Below, piece by piece: positions 37,395 to 49,500 of a stretch of DNA of 64,000 nucleotides (positions within the stretch are counted from its first letter, which is position 1; every line of letters starts with the position of its first letter). Origin of the DNA: Haliclystus octoradiatus (Eukaryota; Cnidaria; Staurozoa; Stauromedusae; Haliclystidae); NCBI GenBank assembly GCA_916610825.1, contig OU744448.1, positions 6,558,650 to 6,622,649 on the forward strand, given 5' to 3'. Made by a program: the position numbers and the translations under genes. The notes beneath the pieces are model-generated. The model was not told the DNA's origin. It saw only the letters and a program-made list of their open reading frames with translations, and ran no database searches.

Positions 37395-38477
37395 CAAATG
37401 GTGTTATAGCTTTCGCTTCGGCCTGACGTGCATTCAATTCATTTCCCGTCAAATGGTGAACATCACGTTAGTAAGACATGACAGCGGCAAAGTTGAATTG
37501 AAGTTTCAACGACGGCATTCGTTTGACGGGAACACCCACGCCACTGTCATCAACAAATGAAAAGCTAAACGCCGTAATTCGCCCGTTACCAAACGGAATT
37601 AAGATTGAATATTCAAGTTAAGATTATACTGTCACACTTAAAGATCTAATTGAGGACGCTATCAAGATCTACATCATAATGAATTGGTAACTAAGGTTCA
37701 TAACACAATAGCAAACAAATTTGTGAGTGATTTATCTTTGTATTATTTTGGCTATTCAACAAGATTAATTCCCATCCGAGTCTAAACACTGAATACACTG
37801 AACGTGATGTCCATCTATTTCATGAAACATTCTTGAAAATTGATATCGGAATTCCCAGATCTACATCTAAAGGATAGGGTCTATGCCCGGAAATTTAATT
37901 GCGCCCTTTAAACAATACGTAACCTTTGACCAAAGGATATTAGAAAAGTACTCAAAGCCGTATCATTGAAATTGAAGTATTGTGTTTGGATAACAATAGC
38001 TTATCCGTTAATTTGTGCTTTTAACAATAGTTAAAATCGGCAAACATGTCAAATAAATACCATTCTCTTTTGTTAAAAATTCAATTCACACCTTGCATTA
38101 TCATCAGATAACAATCAATAACGACAAACCTAGAAAAATTGTTTGCATACAATTTCACGGTGACCACATTCAAATATTCAATTTTTGTAAATATAGATTG
38201 TACAGGTTGGTAATAATATTTTTACAAACTATACCTATAAATAAATTTGTTTCCAAATTCTAGATTTTTCCCACGGATAAACAAATAAATAATGTGTACT
38301 ATGCTGTACAGTGTACACTGCAGAATTTAGCCCCTTTTGTTTTGAAGGCTCGTGGTTTGCATGTCGTGCTGAGATAAATATACGCACTGCTAAATTTTAT
38401 GACTTTAATAACAGTAGTGAAATGAAATGTAAACAATTGTTTAATCCTTCTGAGTACATACCTGTAATGTTTCCAAG

Positions 38478-38590
38478 ACTTTGGATTATGGGATACCTTA
38501 TATTTGATGCGAAAATATTTTCCCAATACTTAGAAATGAGAGTAGAGTTAAATGTACCTCTCTTGATGCAAGTTATTAAAAACTGCCACA
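38478..38590 (+). repeat. dispersed repeat, inverted relative to 45627-45752
   Basis: Shares CTTTGGATTATGGG, TATTTGATGCGAAAATATTT, GAAATGAGAGTAGAGTTAAA and AGTTATTAAAAACTGCCACA with the reverse complement of 45627-45752. The two copies bracket the P-type element and UNC50 exon 1. Confidence 0.7.
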
Positions 38591-38906
38591 TAACCTCGAA
38601 TAAGGCCTCATTTAAAGTACTGTATGCGAGCGTGCATCTGCAAATCTCATCAATATTAAATTCAATTATTCAAATATGACGTAATTCACATTTCATTTTT
38701 GCACATTATTGCTGTGTCAATCCTACTTTTTACTGTCATATGATATATTGGATGTACATTATAATTTCTGGAAAATAATGGAATGCAATTACCGTACGTA
38801 GTATAAGATCTTTCGCGTGCGAGCATGTTGTTACGTTTTTACGTGAAAATTAGACGCCGTCTAAAAACATAATTGGCGTTGTGACGTGTCATGCGAAATT
38901 GTTTTG

Positions 38907-38958
38907 GAGTCAACCACTGATCTCAAAATAAAGACTGGATAGAGCTTCCTATTGTTCT
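38907..38958 (+). repeat. P-type element left end: target duplication and inverted repeat
   Basis: Target duplication GAGTCAAC (38907-38914) is followed by the terminal repeat starting CACTGATCTCAAAATAAAGA at 38915. It matches the right end for about 43 bases with one single-base insertion. Weaker similarity continues inwards to a CCGCCATT motif. Confidence 0.85.
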
Positions 38959-39141
38959 CCGTCCGCGGTAATTGAAGCCACAATAGATTACAGACCGCCA
39001 TTGTGACTGTGACCCACATTTCCGCGGGAAAGTCAAAAAACATACAACAACAAGGTCGCAGCTAAGCTTACTAGCGTTTGCGTCTATTGTGTTATACTGT
39101 TTAATTTCAAGATTTATACTGTCACTATTGTTTCCTTATCA

Positions 39142-42100
39142 ATGTCTAAGAGAGGAACGCAGTGTTGTGCATTCGGTTGTAATAAGCGACGTAAAAGAAA
39201 GCGGGACTGTTTAGTTGTCAGAAGTGAAAGCGAAGGGAGTGAAGATGAAGAAAGTTCTGCGAAAAGAAAACACCCACGATCTTTTCATGCGTAAGGATAA
39301 CTCCAGATCGAATTAAATTAACATTGGGATGTGCTTTTCATCTGATTCAGTTGTTTAAATTTAGTTTTCCTTCAGATAATGACCGAAAAGATTCGTGGTT
39401 AGTCAACATACATCGTGAAGGTTGGATCCCATCAACCCACTCTAGAATTTGTTCTGACCATTTCACAGAAAATTTAATTGACAGAACACAGATAAATGTC
39501 AAATTAAAACCTAATGCTGTACCAACACGTTTCAAAAAATTTCCAAAACATTTGATGAAGGTAAAGTTAGAATACATTTAATTTAAATATAGCCTAATTT
39601 ATCTTCCAGTACCTTATATCAGGGATGGCTTCCCTAATGGAATTTTGCACAAATTACTATACCGTATATATGCTGTACCACAAAATTGCAATTGTATAAA
39701 ATTGTAAGGGATGCTGATGTTCATTGTATCAAATTTGTGGAAGGTGGTCAATGTGTAGGGAATTTCAATTTACTAATGCCTGTGCTATTTATGCTCTGCC
39801 CACGTCCCCTTGACCCCCAGTACTACTAGATATATACCTTTCCGCGGATATGATTATCAAAAATAATTCCATTTTTAGAAAACAAAGACAAGGAAAGCGC
39901 CAGCCAAAAGAGAAAACAAAATTCCAAATGCTGATGATAATTTTATTAACAATAACACCCCACCTTGCTCGCCGCTTAAGGAACAAGGCGCTATAGCTAT
40001 GGATCATACATACTGGGTACAGAAATCACCCAAAACATTAAAAAGTGAACTTAATCAAAGTAATGATAGAATTGATAAACTTAAAATTAAATTAAAAGTA
40101 AAACAACAGTCAACACGACGTCTAAAGATTAAAGTAAAATCTCTGAAGACTATAATATCTGATCTAAGAAAAAAAAATTTAATCACTGAAAAATGCCAGA
40201 GACAGCTAGATAAGTCACTTTGTGGTGTCCCTAAACAAATTATAAGCAGAATAGCTACTGGAAAAAATGGGAGGGGCTGTAAATATCCAGAACAGCTTAG
40301 AGCATTCGCCCTGACACTACAATTTTATTCAGCAAAGGCTTATGAATTTGTTCGTACAACATTCAACCTAGCACTTCCACATCAAGCACAAATAAGGAGG
40401 TGGTATAGCAAGATACCTGCTGAACCTGGTTTTACACAACCATCATTTAATGCCATTAAAGCCAAGGTTCAAGCAGCAACTTCTGGGGGAAAGAAGGTGG
40501 TATGTGCCCTTATGCTTGATGAGATGGCCATTCGCAAGCATGTTGCTTGGGACGCGAACAAATTAAAATTTACAGGGTATGTTGACCTCGGCAATGATGC
40601 GGAAATCGATGATGCTGATGACGATGATGATGCTCCCCTTGCCAAAGAAGCGTTGGTTTTCATGGTGGTTGGTGTCAATAGTAGTTGGAAAGTCCCATGC
40701 GGTTACTTCTTTCTTGATGGACTTAGTGGAGCTGAGAGAGCCAATCTAGTCAATATTTGCTTGCAGAGATTGTGGGACACCGGTGCCCAAATAGTTTCAA
40801 TTACTTTCGATGGTCCTTCTTGTCATTTCAAAATGGCTACTGAGCTTGGTGGTATATTAAAGCTGAAAGATATGAAGCCAAACTTCCCACATCCAATAGA
40901 TAAGAAGAAAAATATCCATATTTTGCTGGATATTTGTCATATGTTGAAACTTGTGAGAAATACATTGGCTGATGGTGGTATTATGGTTGACAAGGATGGC
41001 AATAAAATTCTTTGGCAATACATTGAACATTTGTACAAAATTCAAGATTTGCAAGGTTTAAGACTTGGAAATAAATTAAAGCAAAGTCACATAATGTGGA
41101 GGCAGCAGAAAATGAAGGTCAACCTGGCAGCCCAGACTTTTAGTGCAAGTGTTGCAGACGCTATCGAATACTGTACCGATGAGTTGAGATTGAATGAGTT
41201 TCAAGGATCAGCTGCGACGGTAAAATTTATCAAAATATTTGATCGTTTGTTTGACATTTTGAACTCCAGAAACCCATTTGCCAAGGGTTACAAATCCCCA
41301 CTCAGGACGGGCAACAAAGAAACATGGAATTCCTTTCTTGAAACCGCGTTTGTTTATATTTCTGGATTGAAAAATACAATTGGTACTGCCATGCATCAGA
41401 CCCGCAGAAAAACAGGTTTTGTAGGCTTCTTGGTGGCTATTAGGAGCACACAAGCACTTTTTCAAGAATTGGTTGAGCAGAATGATGCCCCAATGAAATA
41501 TCTGTTGATGTATAAATTTAGCCAAGATCATTTGGAATTGTTCTTTGGTGCAGTTCGTTCTGCTGGTGGTTTTAACAATAACCCAACAGCGCAGCAGTTC
41601 ACAGCTGCATATAAACGCCTCCTCCTGAGAAGCAGCATCCAAGGTGGAGTAGGAAATTGCCAGAAGCGAGACTTTACCAATATCTTGCACATTGTTGGTG
41701 ACACCTGCAACATAAATGACAACGAAATATCAATCTCAACTGTATCATTGATAAAAAGGTATGATTTAGGGGACAGATCACCCTCTCTATCTGACCATGA
41801 CTACAGTGATTCCCCAAACATAACTAATATTTCGGAATTCAAGAAAGCTGCAATCTCCTACATTGGTGGGTATGTTGCCAGAATGGCTATAAAGAAAATT
41901 TTGTGCAAGAAATGCTGTACAGCTCTGTCATCAGATAAGGAGCCAACTAATTTCATGAGAATTAAGGACAGAGGGGGACTGTGGAAGCCATCAGCCAGTG
42001 TTACTTTGATATGTCAAGAAACAGAGAAACGTTTTGAGAGAATGCTGGCTACATCAAAGGGAAAGTTACCACGTGCAAAAGGAATTTGTATGGCTATTGG

Positions 42101-42329
42101 TGTGTCCGTCTTACAAGACATCGACATGTCGAAAACGTTTACATCTCTAAAAGAGCACATGCTTGAAACTGCAGTTGGTGACAACCATGTATTTTCTCTA
42201 ATAAAATTAATTGCTGCTTGCTATTGTAAAGTGCGAATGTACCATTTGGCAAAAGAGGCAACATTAAAAGCAAATGGAAATCTTGTTCGGAAAAGACTGA
42301 ACAAATTAGTTCTTTTCAAAAATCAGTAG
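39142..42329 (+). CDS. THAP9: P-element/THAP9-like transposase with N-terminal THAP zinc finger
   Basis: Exons 39142-39290, 39365-39560 and 39879-42329 join in phase to about 931 residues; human THAP9 is 903. Residues 1-110 form a THAP C2CH finger: CCAFGC, then FHAFPSD, W, ICSDHF and the closing LKPNAVPTRF. The first cysteine pair is followed by an unusually long acidic/basic insert. A leucine/lysine coiled coil follows at about 168-210, then the RNase-H-type catalytic region: LMLDEMAIRKH (Asp near 329), LDICHMLKLVRN, and DHLELFFGAVRSAGG with NPTAQQFTAAYKRLL. A late YIGGYVARMAIKK-C-x2-C segment also matches THAP9. It cuts and pastes its own element. No inactivating change was seen in the motifs I can recognise. 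Confidence 0.92.
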
Positions 42330-42372
42330 GCCTATGGGATGATTTGTAAGATGGTTTTGTTGGGATTTTCTT

Positions 42373-42378
42373 AATAAA
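42373..42378 (+). terminator. poly(A) signal, transposase gene
   Basis: AATAAA 44 bases after the transposase stop codon, inside the element. Confidence 0.55.
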
Positions 42379-42379
42379 T

Positions 42380-43399
42380 TATTAGATTTAATAGTAATAA
42401 TACCATATAAGATTCAAAGTGTTATGATACGAGGATAATAAAATTCCAGGTATGAAAATAACTTGACTTGGATCAGTTAAGGTAATATATAACTTGATTT
42501 CAAGTTATCAAGTTAAATTAAACATATATGTAATCTTTAGACTTTTAGATCTTTTATTTAATGTTAGGCCTACTTGCTGAGATATTATATTTACACTTAT
42601 ACAGAAAAAAAGGAATAACATAATTTGTTCCCGTGTCTTCTTTTTATAATACTTTTACTACGATATCTGCACTGTCAACATTATACTAATGTTCATGTAG
42701 CTACAGACACAGTCACAGTGCAAACGCTTTAAAAACAGTTCAAATTTGAGGATTAATGAAACTACTGTTGTGTAGCCTGGTCAGAAGTTTGAAAATTCAT
42801 GCTACCATTGTCATTATCAATGGAATATAACCACCTTTTCTACAGATATTTTATGAAAAACAAACGCAGCTTATTTAAATAAACAAAACACAAACTTGCT
42901 AGTTTCTCGAATAAATTCAAAACACGATGGTATTCTCGATATGTTTACGTAGAGAAAATAGGCTGTTTCGAGCCAACAAATTCAGAAAGACTTGAATTGA
43001 AATACTGATACGTTGATGGAGGACGAACCTGATACGATCTTCCGTATAATAAACGTTGCCTTGGGTTTTATGTTTTGGCTGTATCACATAAAATCAACAA
43101 GCAAAGGTAAAGACAACAACAAAAAAACAAGTCAAAATATTTCTAACTTAGTAATAAATGGCAAATAAGAAATAACAAAACTCAATAAGTACTCACCTTG
43201 TTATCTAATTAACAGGTAGCTTCGGCAGTTGATCCACAGCATTACAAGTTTAAAATTTGAAAACTTCCGAGTTTATAGCAGCATGTTGCCAATGCAGATT
43301 AGCTGTTTAACAAGTAGAAGCAGTACGAAAGTGACCAAATTTGTAAGTGAATGGGTCACTCTGTAATGGCGGCTGGCCTCAAACGCCGGCTTCAATTTT
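42380..43399. other. P-type element 3' non-coding region
   Basis: About 1 kb between the transposase gene and the right inverted repeat with no open frame. Subterminal sequence near 43370-43400 (GGCGGCTGGCC, GGCTTCAATTTTGG) mirrors the left subterminal region (GAAGCC, GACCGCCATT), so the inverted ends reach about 80 bases with gaps. Confidence 0.6.
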
Positions 43400-43450
43400 G
43401 GAACAATAGAAGCTCTATCCAGTCTTTATTTTGAGATCAGTGGAGTCAAC
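43400..43450 (-). repeat. P-type element right end: inverted repeat and target duplication
   Basis: Right terminal repeat ends TTTGAGATCAGTG-type at 43442, complementary to the left end, followed immediately by GAGTCAAC (43443-43450), identical to the left flank. Confidence 0.85.
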
Positions 43451-43483
43451 GGACAGCGGTAATGTGAGGTTGCAAACAACAAA

Positions 43484-43567
43484 ATGGTGGACGCATTTGC
43501 AATATCTTTATGCAATGCGCTAACTTTGAAAGCCAAATTCATGTCGAAACATACGCCCTGCGTATGA
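43484..43567 (+). promoter_or_regulatory. possible upstream open reading frame of UNC50
   Basis: An ATG in strong context (AACAAAATGG) opens a 27-codon frame that ends 25 bases before the UNC50 ATG. A start-stop ATG-TGA lies just before it at 43462. If the UNC50 transcript begins upstream of 43484, these could lower translation of the main frame. The same AAAATGGTGGAC is a weak YY1-like motif, so it may instead mark the transcription start. Confidence 0.3.
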
Positions 43568-43591
43568 TTTCACATTCTCTTACAATTACCA

Positions 43592-46500
43592 ATGCTTCCT
43601 GATCATCATAAATCGTCTAGTGGGAAAAATAGTCTGGTCAGAAGGATGTCGATGAGCCGGAGATACCAGTACGTCAAGCGAATCTTGAAATGGAAACATA
43701 TGGATTTTGAGTTTGCACTTTGGCAAATGTTTTACTTGTGTTTTTCTCCTAAGAAAGTGTAAGTAGGCCTATATATGTATAAAAATTAACTCTAAATAAA
43801 AATACACCGACCTTCATTAAAGTGCTATTTGAAACTTAAGAGGATCATAGTCTCATAGAAAACATTAAACGTCGTATAATGTAGGCTTTGCTTAAGTTAG
43901 GCTCAGGCCTATTAATTTAAAATTCATTAATTCTTGAGAGACAAACCCACTTAAGAAATAAGAACAAGAGATTTTAGGCCGCCGCCTATGATATTATCAA
44001 GATATTATGTAATAGATTGCTACTTGATTTGGACTTTCCGGGGAAATGGGAACCGGTCTGCAAAGCCCGGTCTGCAAAGCATGGCAGCTGCGCCCCGGAG
44101 ATGAAACATTTTCTCGTGATTTCCCCTCCTGAGGCTGCAATTTTCATCGAAAATCGGCAGTTAAAAATGAAGTTTTTGTCATTTTCTTCATAATTTTTGC
44201 TGAAATGATGGATCAGTTGCCACCCATGCCCCTAACTTTTTTCGGCGCATCTCGTCAAGATTGCCATGATTTACAGACTGGCCTGGGAATATCCGACTCT
44301 TCAAATTATGAGAATCATTATTACAATCCAGGTTGAAAAGAATGGTCTGCTCGGGGAATGCATACCCTGCGCAAATTCTGGTACTTGGTACTAAACTCTG
44401 TTAAAAATAAGTACGTTCTCCCCTCTATGGCCAGAGTATACCTGTCATAAATTAGCCTACGCTGTTACAAACTTTTCTGTCTGAGTTCAGAGTTTCCTGT
44501 CTGCTGCTAATGTCTTAACCGCAGAACAAATTTGTAATCTTGATGTGGCAATAAATGTTGCCTTATTTTTTCAACTAAATTCAACTGCAGAACAGCAAAA
44601 ATGCTACTAAAAAAGCAAATAATAAATATTTACGCTTAAACAAAACGAAGTGGATAATGTTCCGGCTGCCGGAATCCTGATTACTACCGATAATATTCCG
44701 TGCGTCTTTTGCGCATGCGTTATTATCTGTTGTCTGCTTTTCTCACATTAGTTCAACATGCAATGGCGACGGACGGTGCTGTTCCTCAACCACGTTAATA
44801 ACAGTTCTGTTTATCAATTTAATCGTAGAATATATAAAAGAATTTAAAATGAAAGCTCTAGACGGTGAAAGCATTATATATGAGAGATTCGCGACGCTAA
44901 ATACCACATCAAACGTGCTCCTAAACTTGTAGAAAAAGCGAACAAACTCGACTTTGATTTTGAGTTGACTTTCGGTATACGTCAAATCAGAATTAGTAGG
45001 CACATAGCACCAGTTACAGGATAAGAAAAATAAGTAATGAGTTATTATCCAAAATTATTACAATCACCAAAGTAAACATGCTTTCAAATGTTATTAGCCT
45101 ACATAAATATTCTCTGAAACCTTCAGAACGCCAAATAAATGTCACGACAGTCAAATATTGAAAACGCTGGGCCACGTCGCTAAAAAACTTCGATAAATCA
45201 AACACAGAATAAAATTATGAATGCACAGATATGTTGAATATCGTTTCTGTCTTATATTTATTCCAAAACAGTCGATCCAATCTACGATGCTATGAATTCT
45301 TTTACAAACTATTTAAGATTTAATTTGGATCGATCGACACGTGTTTACTATCAATATACGCATGCGCAATGGACGCACAGAACATTATCTTTTGAGAACA
45401 ACTTTCCGGCAGTCGGAACAATATCCACTGCGTAAACAAAAAGAAGAGCTAACTACTCATTATCATATCTGGAAAAATTTTCTTTACATGTGCCTTTCAA
45501 TGCCGTGTTCTTTAAATGCTAGACAGTAATGCTTTGTGCAACATTAATTGTCTTGAATATTTAAGCAATATTTTTGCCACACCAGAGTTACAATTGAAAT
45601 TACATCATCACAATAATGCTGAATCCTGTGGCAGTTTTTAATAACTTACATCAAGAGAGGTGCATTTTAACTCTACTCTCATTTCCAAATATTAAGAAAA
45701 ATATTTTCGCATCAAATATAAGATACCAGGGACCCCATAATCCAAAGTACACAATGCCTGAATCTGCAGATGAACATAAGCCAATCAAATAATGACACTT
45801 TGTCACCCTTCTGGTGGTTGTCAATTATACAAAAGTTGACCGAGCGGCACAGATCTTTAATGGCATATTTCTCCGGGTAACTTGAAATTCACATAAAAAA
45901 TACACTATACTTTTACTAAATACTTTCCTGTTTCTTGTTTTAGTCTAATTTGATTGTAAACCTTTCAAAATCCAATTTACGCCCCATGATTTACACTAGA
46001 AGAAATGCATAATCCAATCATTTTTTATGTCACACTACAGTAATAGATATTTTGTTTCTTTCTAATTTCAGGTACAGAAACTTTTACTATCACAGAGGTA
46101 AATAATTTTTCACTGTGTTTCCAAATTTTAGTTCAAAGAATTTCCCAGGAATGTAAATACGCCTAGGCCTACAGTAATTTGGCAAAATATTTTTTTGGAA
46201 TATTAATTAATTAGAAATGATATCAAATACATATTTAGATAAATAATTCTACTATGTCAAACAGTTCTTGCAAGGATCATCTAAAGTTGAGATTATGTTC
46301 TAGTGAGAGGGATTGCGTTCACAGATCAAGATTGAGTTGCATTATATGTTTTTTTGTCAAAAATAATCTAGATGATATGTGATATTTGTTTTAGATGTTG
46401 TTAACATAATGATCTAAATGGTTTTTTCTTTTAAATTGACAGAAACCAAACATCAATGGGCTAGAGATGATCCTGCCTTCCTTGTTCTTCTCAGCTTTTG

Positions 46501-49500
46501 GTTATGTAGTAAGTGATTAAACATGTTGGTTCGACAATTCAGTTAACACATTTGATAAAATATTCAGTCTATATGTAGTGAAATATCTATATTTATGGCT
46601 AACAAATTGCCCAGAAAATTATTTGCAGTTGCTTCAAGAAGTCGACTTGTATTGAAAGTACAATATAGCATGAAGCAAACTAAACGTATGTAGGTATGTC
46701 TTTCGAAGGATAGAATCCTGAAAATTAGCAAGACCAAGCTCCAAAAAAACCTACTGAGGCACCAACCTGGCAACGTATTTAGGTTTCAGGAAAGCTGACC
46801 AACATTCTGTAGAAAATTTTTGCTTATTTCCTCGTAACCTAAGACAATTTACGATAATCTAAATACCCATTTATGTGCGAAGTTTTTTGAAGGTTTTGAA
46901 TAAAAAATCAGATGACCGTCATAGCATATTTCATTTTGAATTTATTTCTTAGATATCAATATTCAATAATTAACAATAATTACTCTTTTTCTTGTTTTAG
47001 TTTCTTCTCTCATATCCGCACTAGCCCTTGGCTTGCATTTTATCGGATTTGTCAAATTTCTTCTGTGGATAATTTTCATTGATTGTATTGGCAGTGGTCT
47101 GATTATTGCAGGGTTTTTATGGTAAGAACATCTATGCTATATGCAAATTATGGTACCTAGTTGTTTACCATTAAATAATCAACAGGGTCTGTCAAATTTA
47201 TTAAAATTGACAACTGTATAATGTATCTCCAATGTGATCTTAGAATGGGAAAAACCTGTGAAACGATAAATTAATACATGATGTATTCAAGTCTGAAAAT
47301 TACAACGGCGTAAATTTTTTATTTATTTTTTTCAATCTGGAATTTCCTTGTTTGTGTAAACTACCATCAAAGAGGTATTTTAGGCCATATCTCTCTGAGA
47401 GAAAAAAGAGATTAGCATATGTTTCTTTAATTAATGGGTACATAGCGGACACCTTTCCTAACAACCAATGATGATTTGATCATAGAAAAAGCCACATGAT
47501 GAAATCCTTAATTTTATGCATATATTATTGAAATAGTTTAATATGACAAATCAACTAAATTCATTGTAAATTCATTGATAGAGAAATATTTACCATTGAA
47601 TCAACCCTGTATACAGTGATCAATTGATCTAGATTTTATCGAAACATCTCATAGTTCGCTATTATGTACACACTGTAGTGTGGATGTAGAAGATTTGGAC
47701 ATTAATTAATTGTTATTTATTTATAGGTTAGCTACAAACAGATACCTACGTACATCTGGTAATGATTACAATGAGCATCACGTTGAATATGGTTATGCTT
47801 TTGATGTCCATTTAAATGCGTTTATACCTTTATTGCTGATTGTTCATATTGTGCAATTAATTTGTGTACCACGTAAGTGCTCTCAAATGTTAATCTTATT
47901 TGTTTTCCTTAATGCTATGCAGTATAACTCATTTAATTTTAGATTCCATAGCATTTTATCCAAATTTACCTTAACCCAGATTTGTTAATAAGTAGGTGAT
48001 CACAAAATAGTTCATAGGGTTTCAGAGCTAGGCTGTAAATAAGTAGGAATTTCACGTAGCTGAATCCTGAATTACACTTAATAGGTTACATTGTAGTTAC
48101 TGTGCAGGATGTATGCAACAACCGGTTATTTGATTAAGAGACATTTTATTTAACTTACGAGTCCTCTGAAAAAAGTTTAAAAAGTTTGAAAAAATATCTG
48201 TAACTCAAGGGATTTTTGAATAAATGATGCTGCTGATGATGATTGACAGTTACAGGCATTCCTTTATACATAAGGTGGATAGATTTAATAGAATATTGCA
48301 CTTTGCACATGTTCAGGGTCCGACAAAAGTTGGGATCCTGGGATCCTAGATCCAAGAAGGCTAGAGCAAATTTAGAAAAAAATTAATAATTTTTTAATTT
48401 ATTGGTCAAACCTCAACGAAAAATTCAGAAGAAAAAGCTGACAGTTTCTAAAGATTCCGAAAGGCTAAACCTTTTGTCGGACACTGCACATGTTTGATAT
48501 GACTACTCTTGAGAGATGGCTGTTATACAGAGGTGACTAGTTTGATTGTATCTAGTTATTTTTCTTATAAGTTTCGAAGCTCATGCTCATTTTTATACTC
48601 ACCTTGTAATCAAGGTACTCTTAGAAAGCATTGATTTGCCTACTTGAATTATATCATCGTATTATTTGTGGGATTCAAATCGCTTTTCAGCAGTCCAATG
48701 AGGCAGGATTTCTCCTCATAGCTAATTTTATTTAATTTTCAGTTAACCCATTATCATTTGGTGTTACGTTTGTTGGTAATACACTGTGGTTAATTGCACT
48801 TGTTTATTATATTTACATCACTTTTCTTGGCTATAGTGGTAAGTTAATATCAAATGATTGCAATATCCCGATAGTATATATACAGAACTAATCTTATGAT
48901 CAATCACATAGCTGTACAACTGAAGTGCAGTGGTTGAGGCTTTGGAATTTTTTCCACAGTGTCTTGGGCTCAATCCTTTGAAAGAGCACTACAGTGAAAC
49001 CTGTATATAACAGCCAGCTTCGAGAGGTAGATAAACTGACCACTATACACAGGTGGCCTTTATATGCTTGGTCAATTCTATGAAAATATTATTTTATACA
49101 ATACAAAAGTGACCACTATAGACAGGTGGTCGCTATATAGAGGTGACCGTTATAACAGGTTTTACTGTATTAGTTGGTGTCAGGGAAAGGGTATCTGGCC
49201 ATGAGCAACACATCCACTTTAAATACTTATCGATATTATATTTTAATTTAATACAAGTCATTCCAGTGAAAAGAGCCACTATATTAGTTTATCCTTGTTT
49301 ATCTGCTCACACAGCTTTTTGTGGATAAGATGAGGATTAGCTCGGATGGGCAGGGGGACTGCATATCTGATGATGTGTGATTAAATATGGCTCAATCCCC
49401 CAAAGATCAACTCAGCCTTGACTTTACCTAAAACATAAAATCAGTACCATCTTCTGATTGCAGATGGAATGATCCAGAATGAATTGCATTATAACTTATA

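Larger units (their letters stand above)
37043..38906. other. intergenic region dachsous/UNC50 (left of the P element)
   Basis: No gene found. It holds the CCAAT palindrome at 37385, one arm of a dispersed inverted repeat at 38478, and otherwise AT-rich DNA. Before the P-type element inserted, the two start codons were about 2.0 kb apart. Confidence 0.5.
38915..43442 (+). mobile_element. P-element/THAP9-type DNA transposon, apparently complete
   Basis: A 4528-bp element bounded by terminal inverted repeats starting CACTGATCTCAAAATAAAG and flanked by a perfect 8-bp duplication GAGTCAAC (38907-38914 and 43443-43450). Eight bases is the P-superfamily size. The interior carries one three-exon transposase gene (39142-42329) with no frame breaks seen. 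Perfect duplication, well-matched ends and an open frame suggest recent insertion. It lies between the divergent dachsous and UNC50 genes, its right end 149 bases before the UNC50 ATG and its transposase in the UNC50 direction. Confidence 0.92.

Noticed and set aside
38311..38679. 122-codon plus-strand frame upstream of the P-type element
   Set aside because: Contains part of the dispersed repeat that also occurs inverted at 45.6 kb, and has no recognisable domain; probably chance.
41208..41690. 160-codon minus-strand frame inside the transposase gene
   Set aside because: Antisense shadow of the transposase exon.
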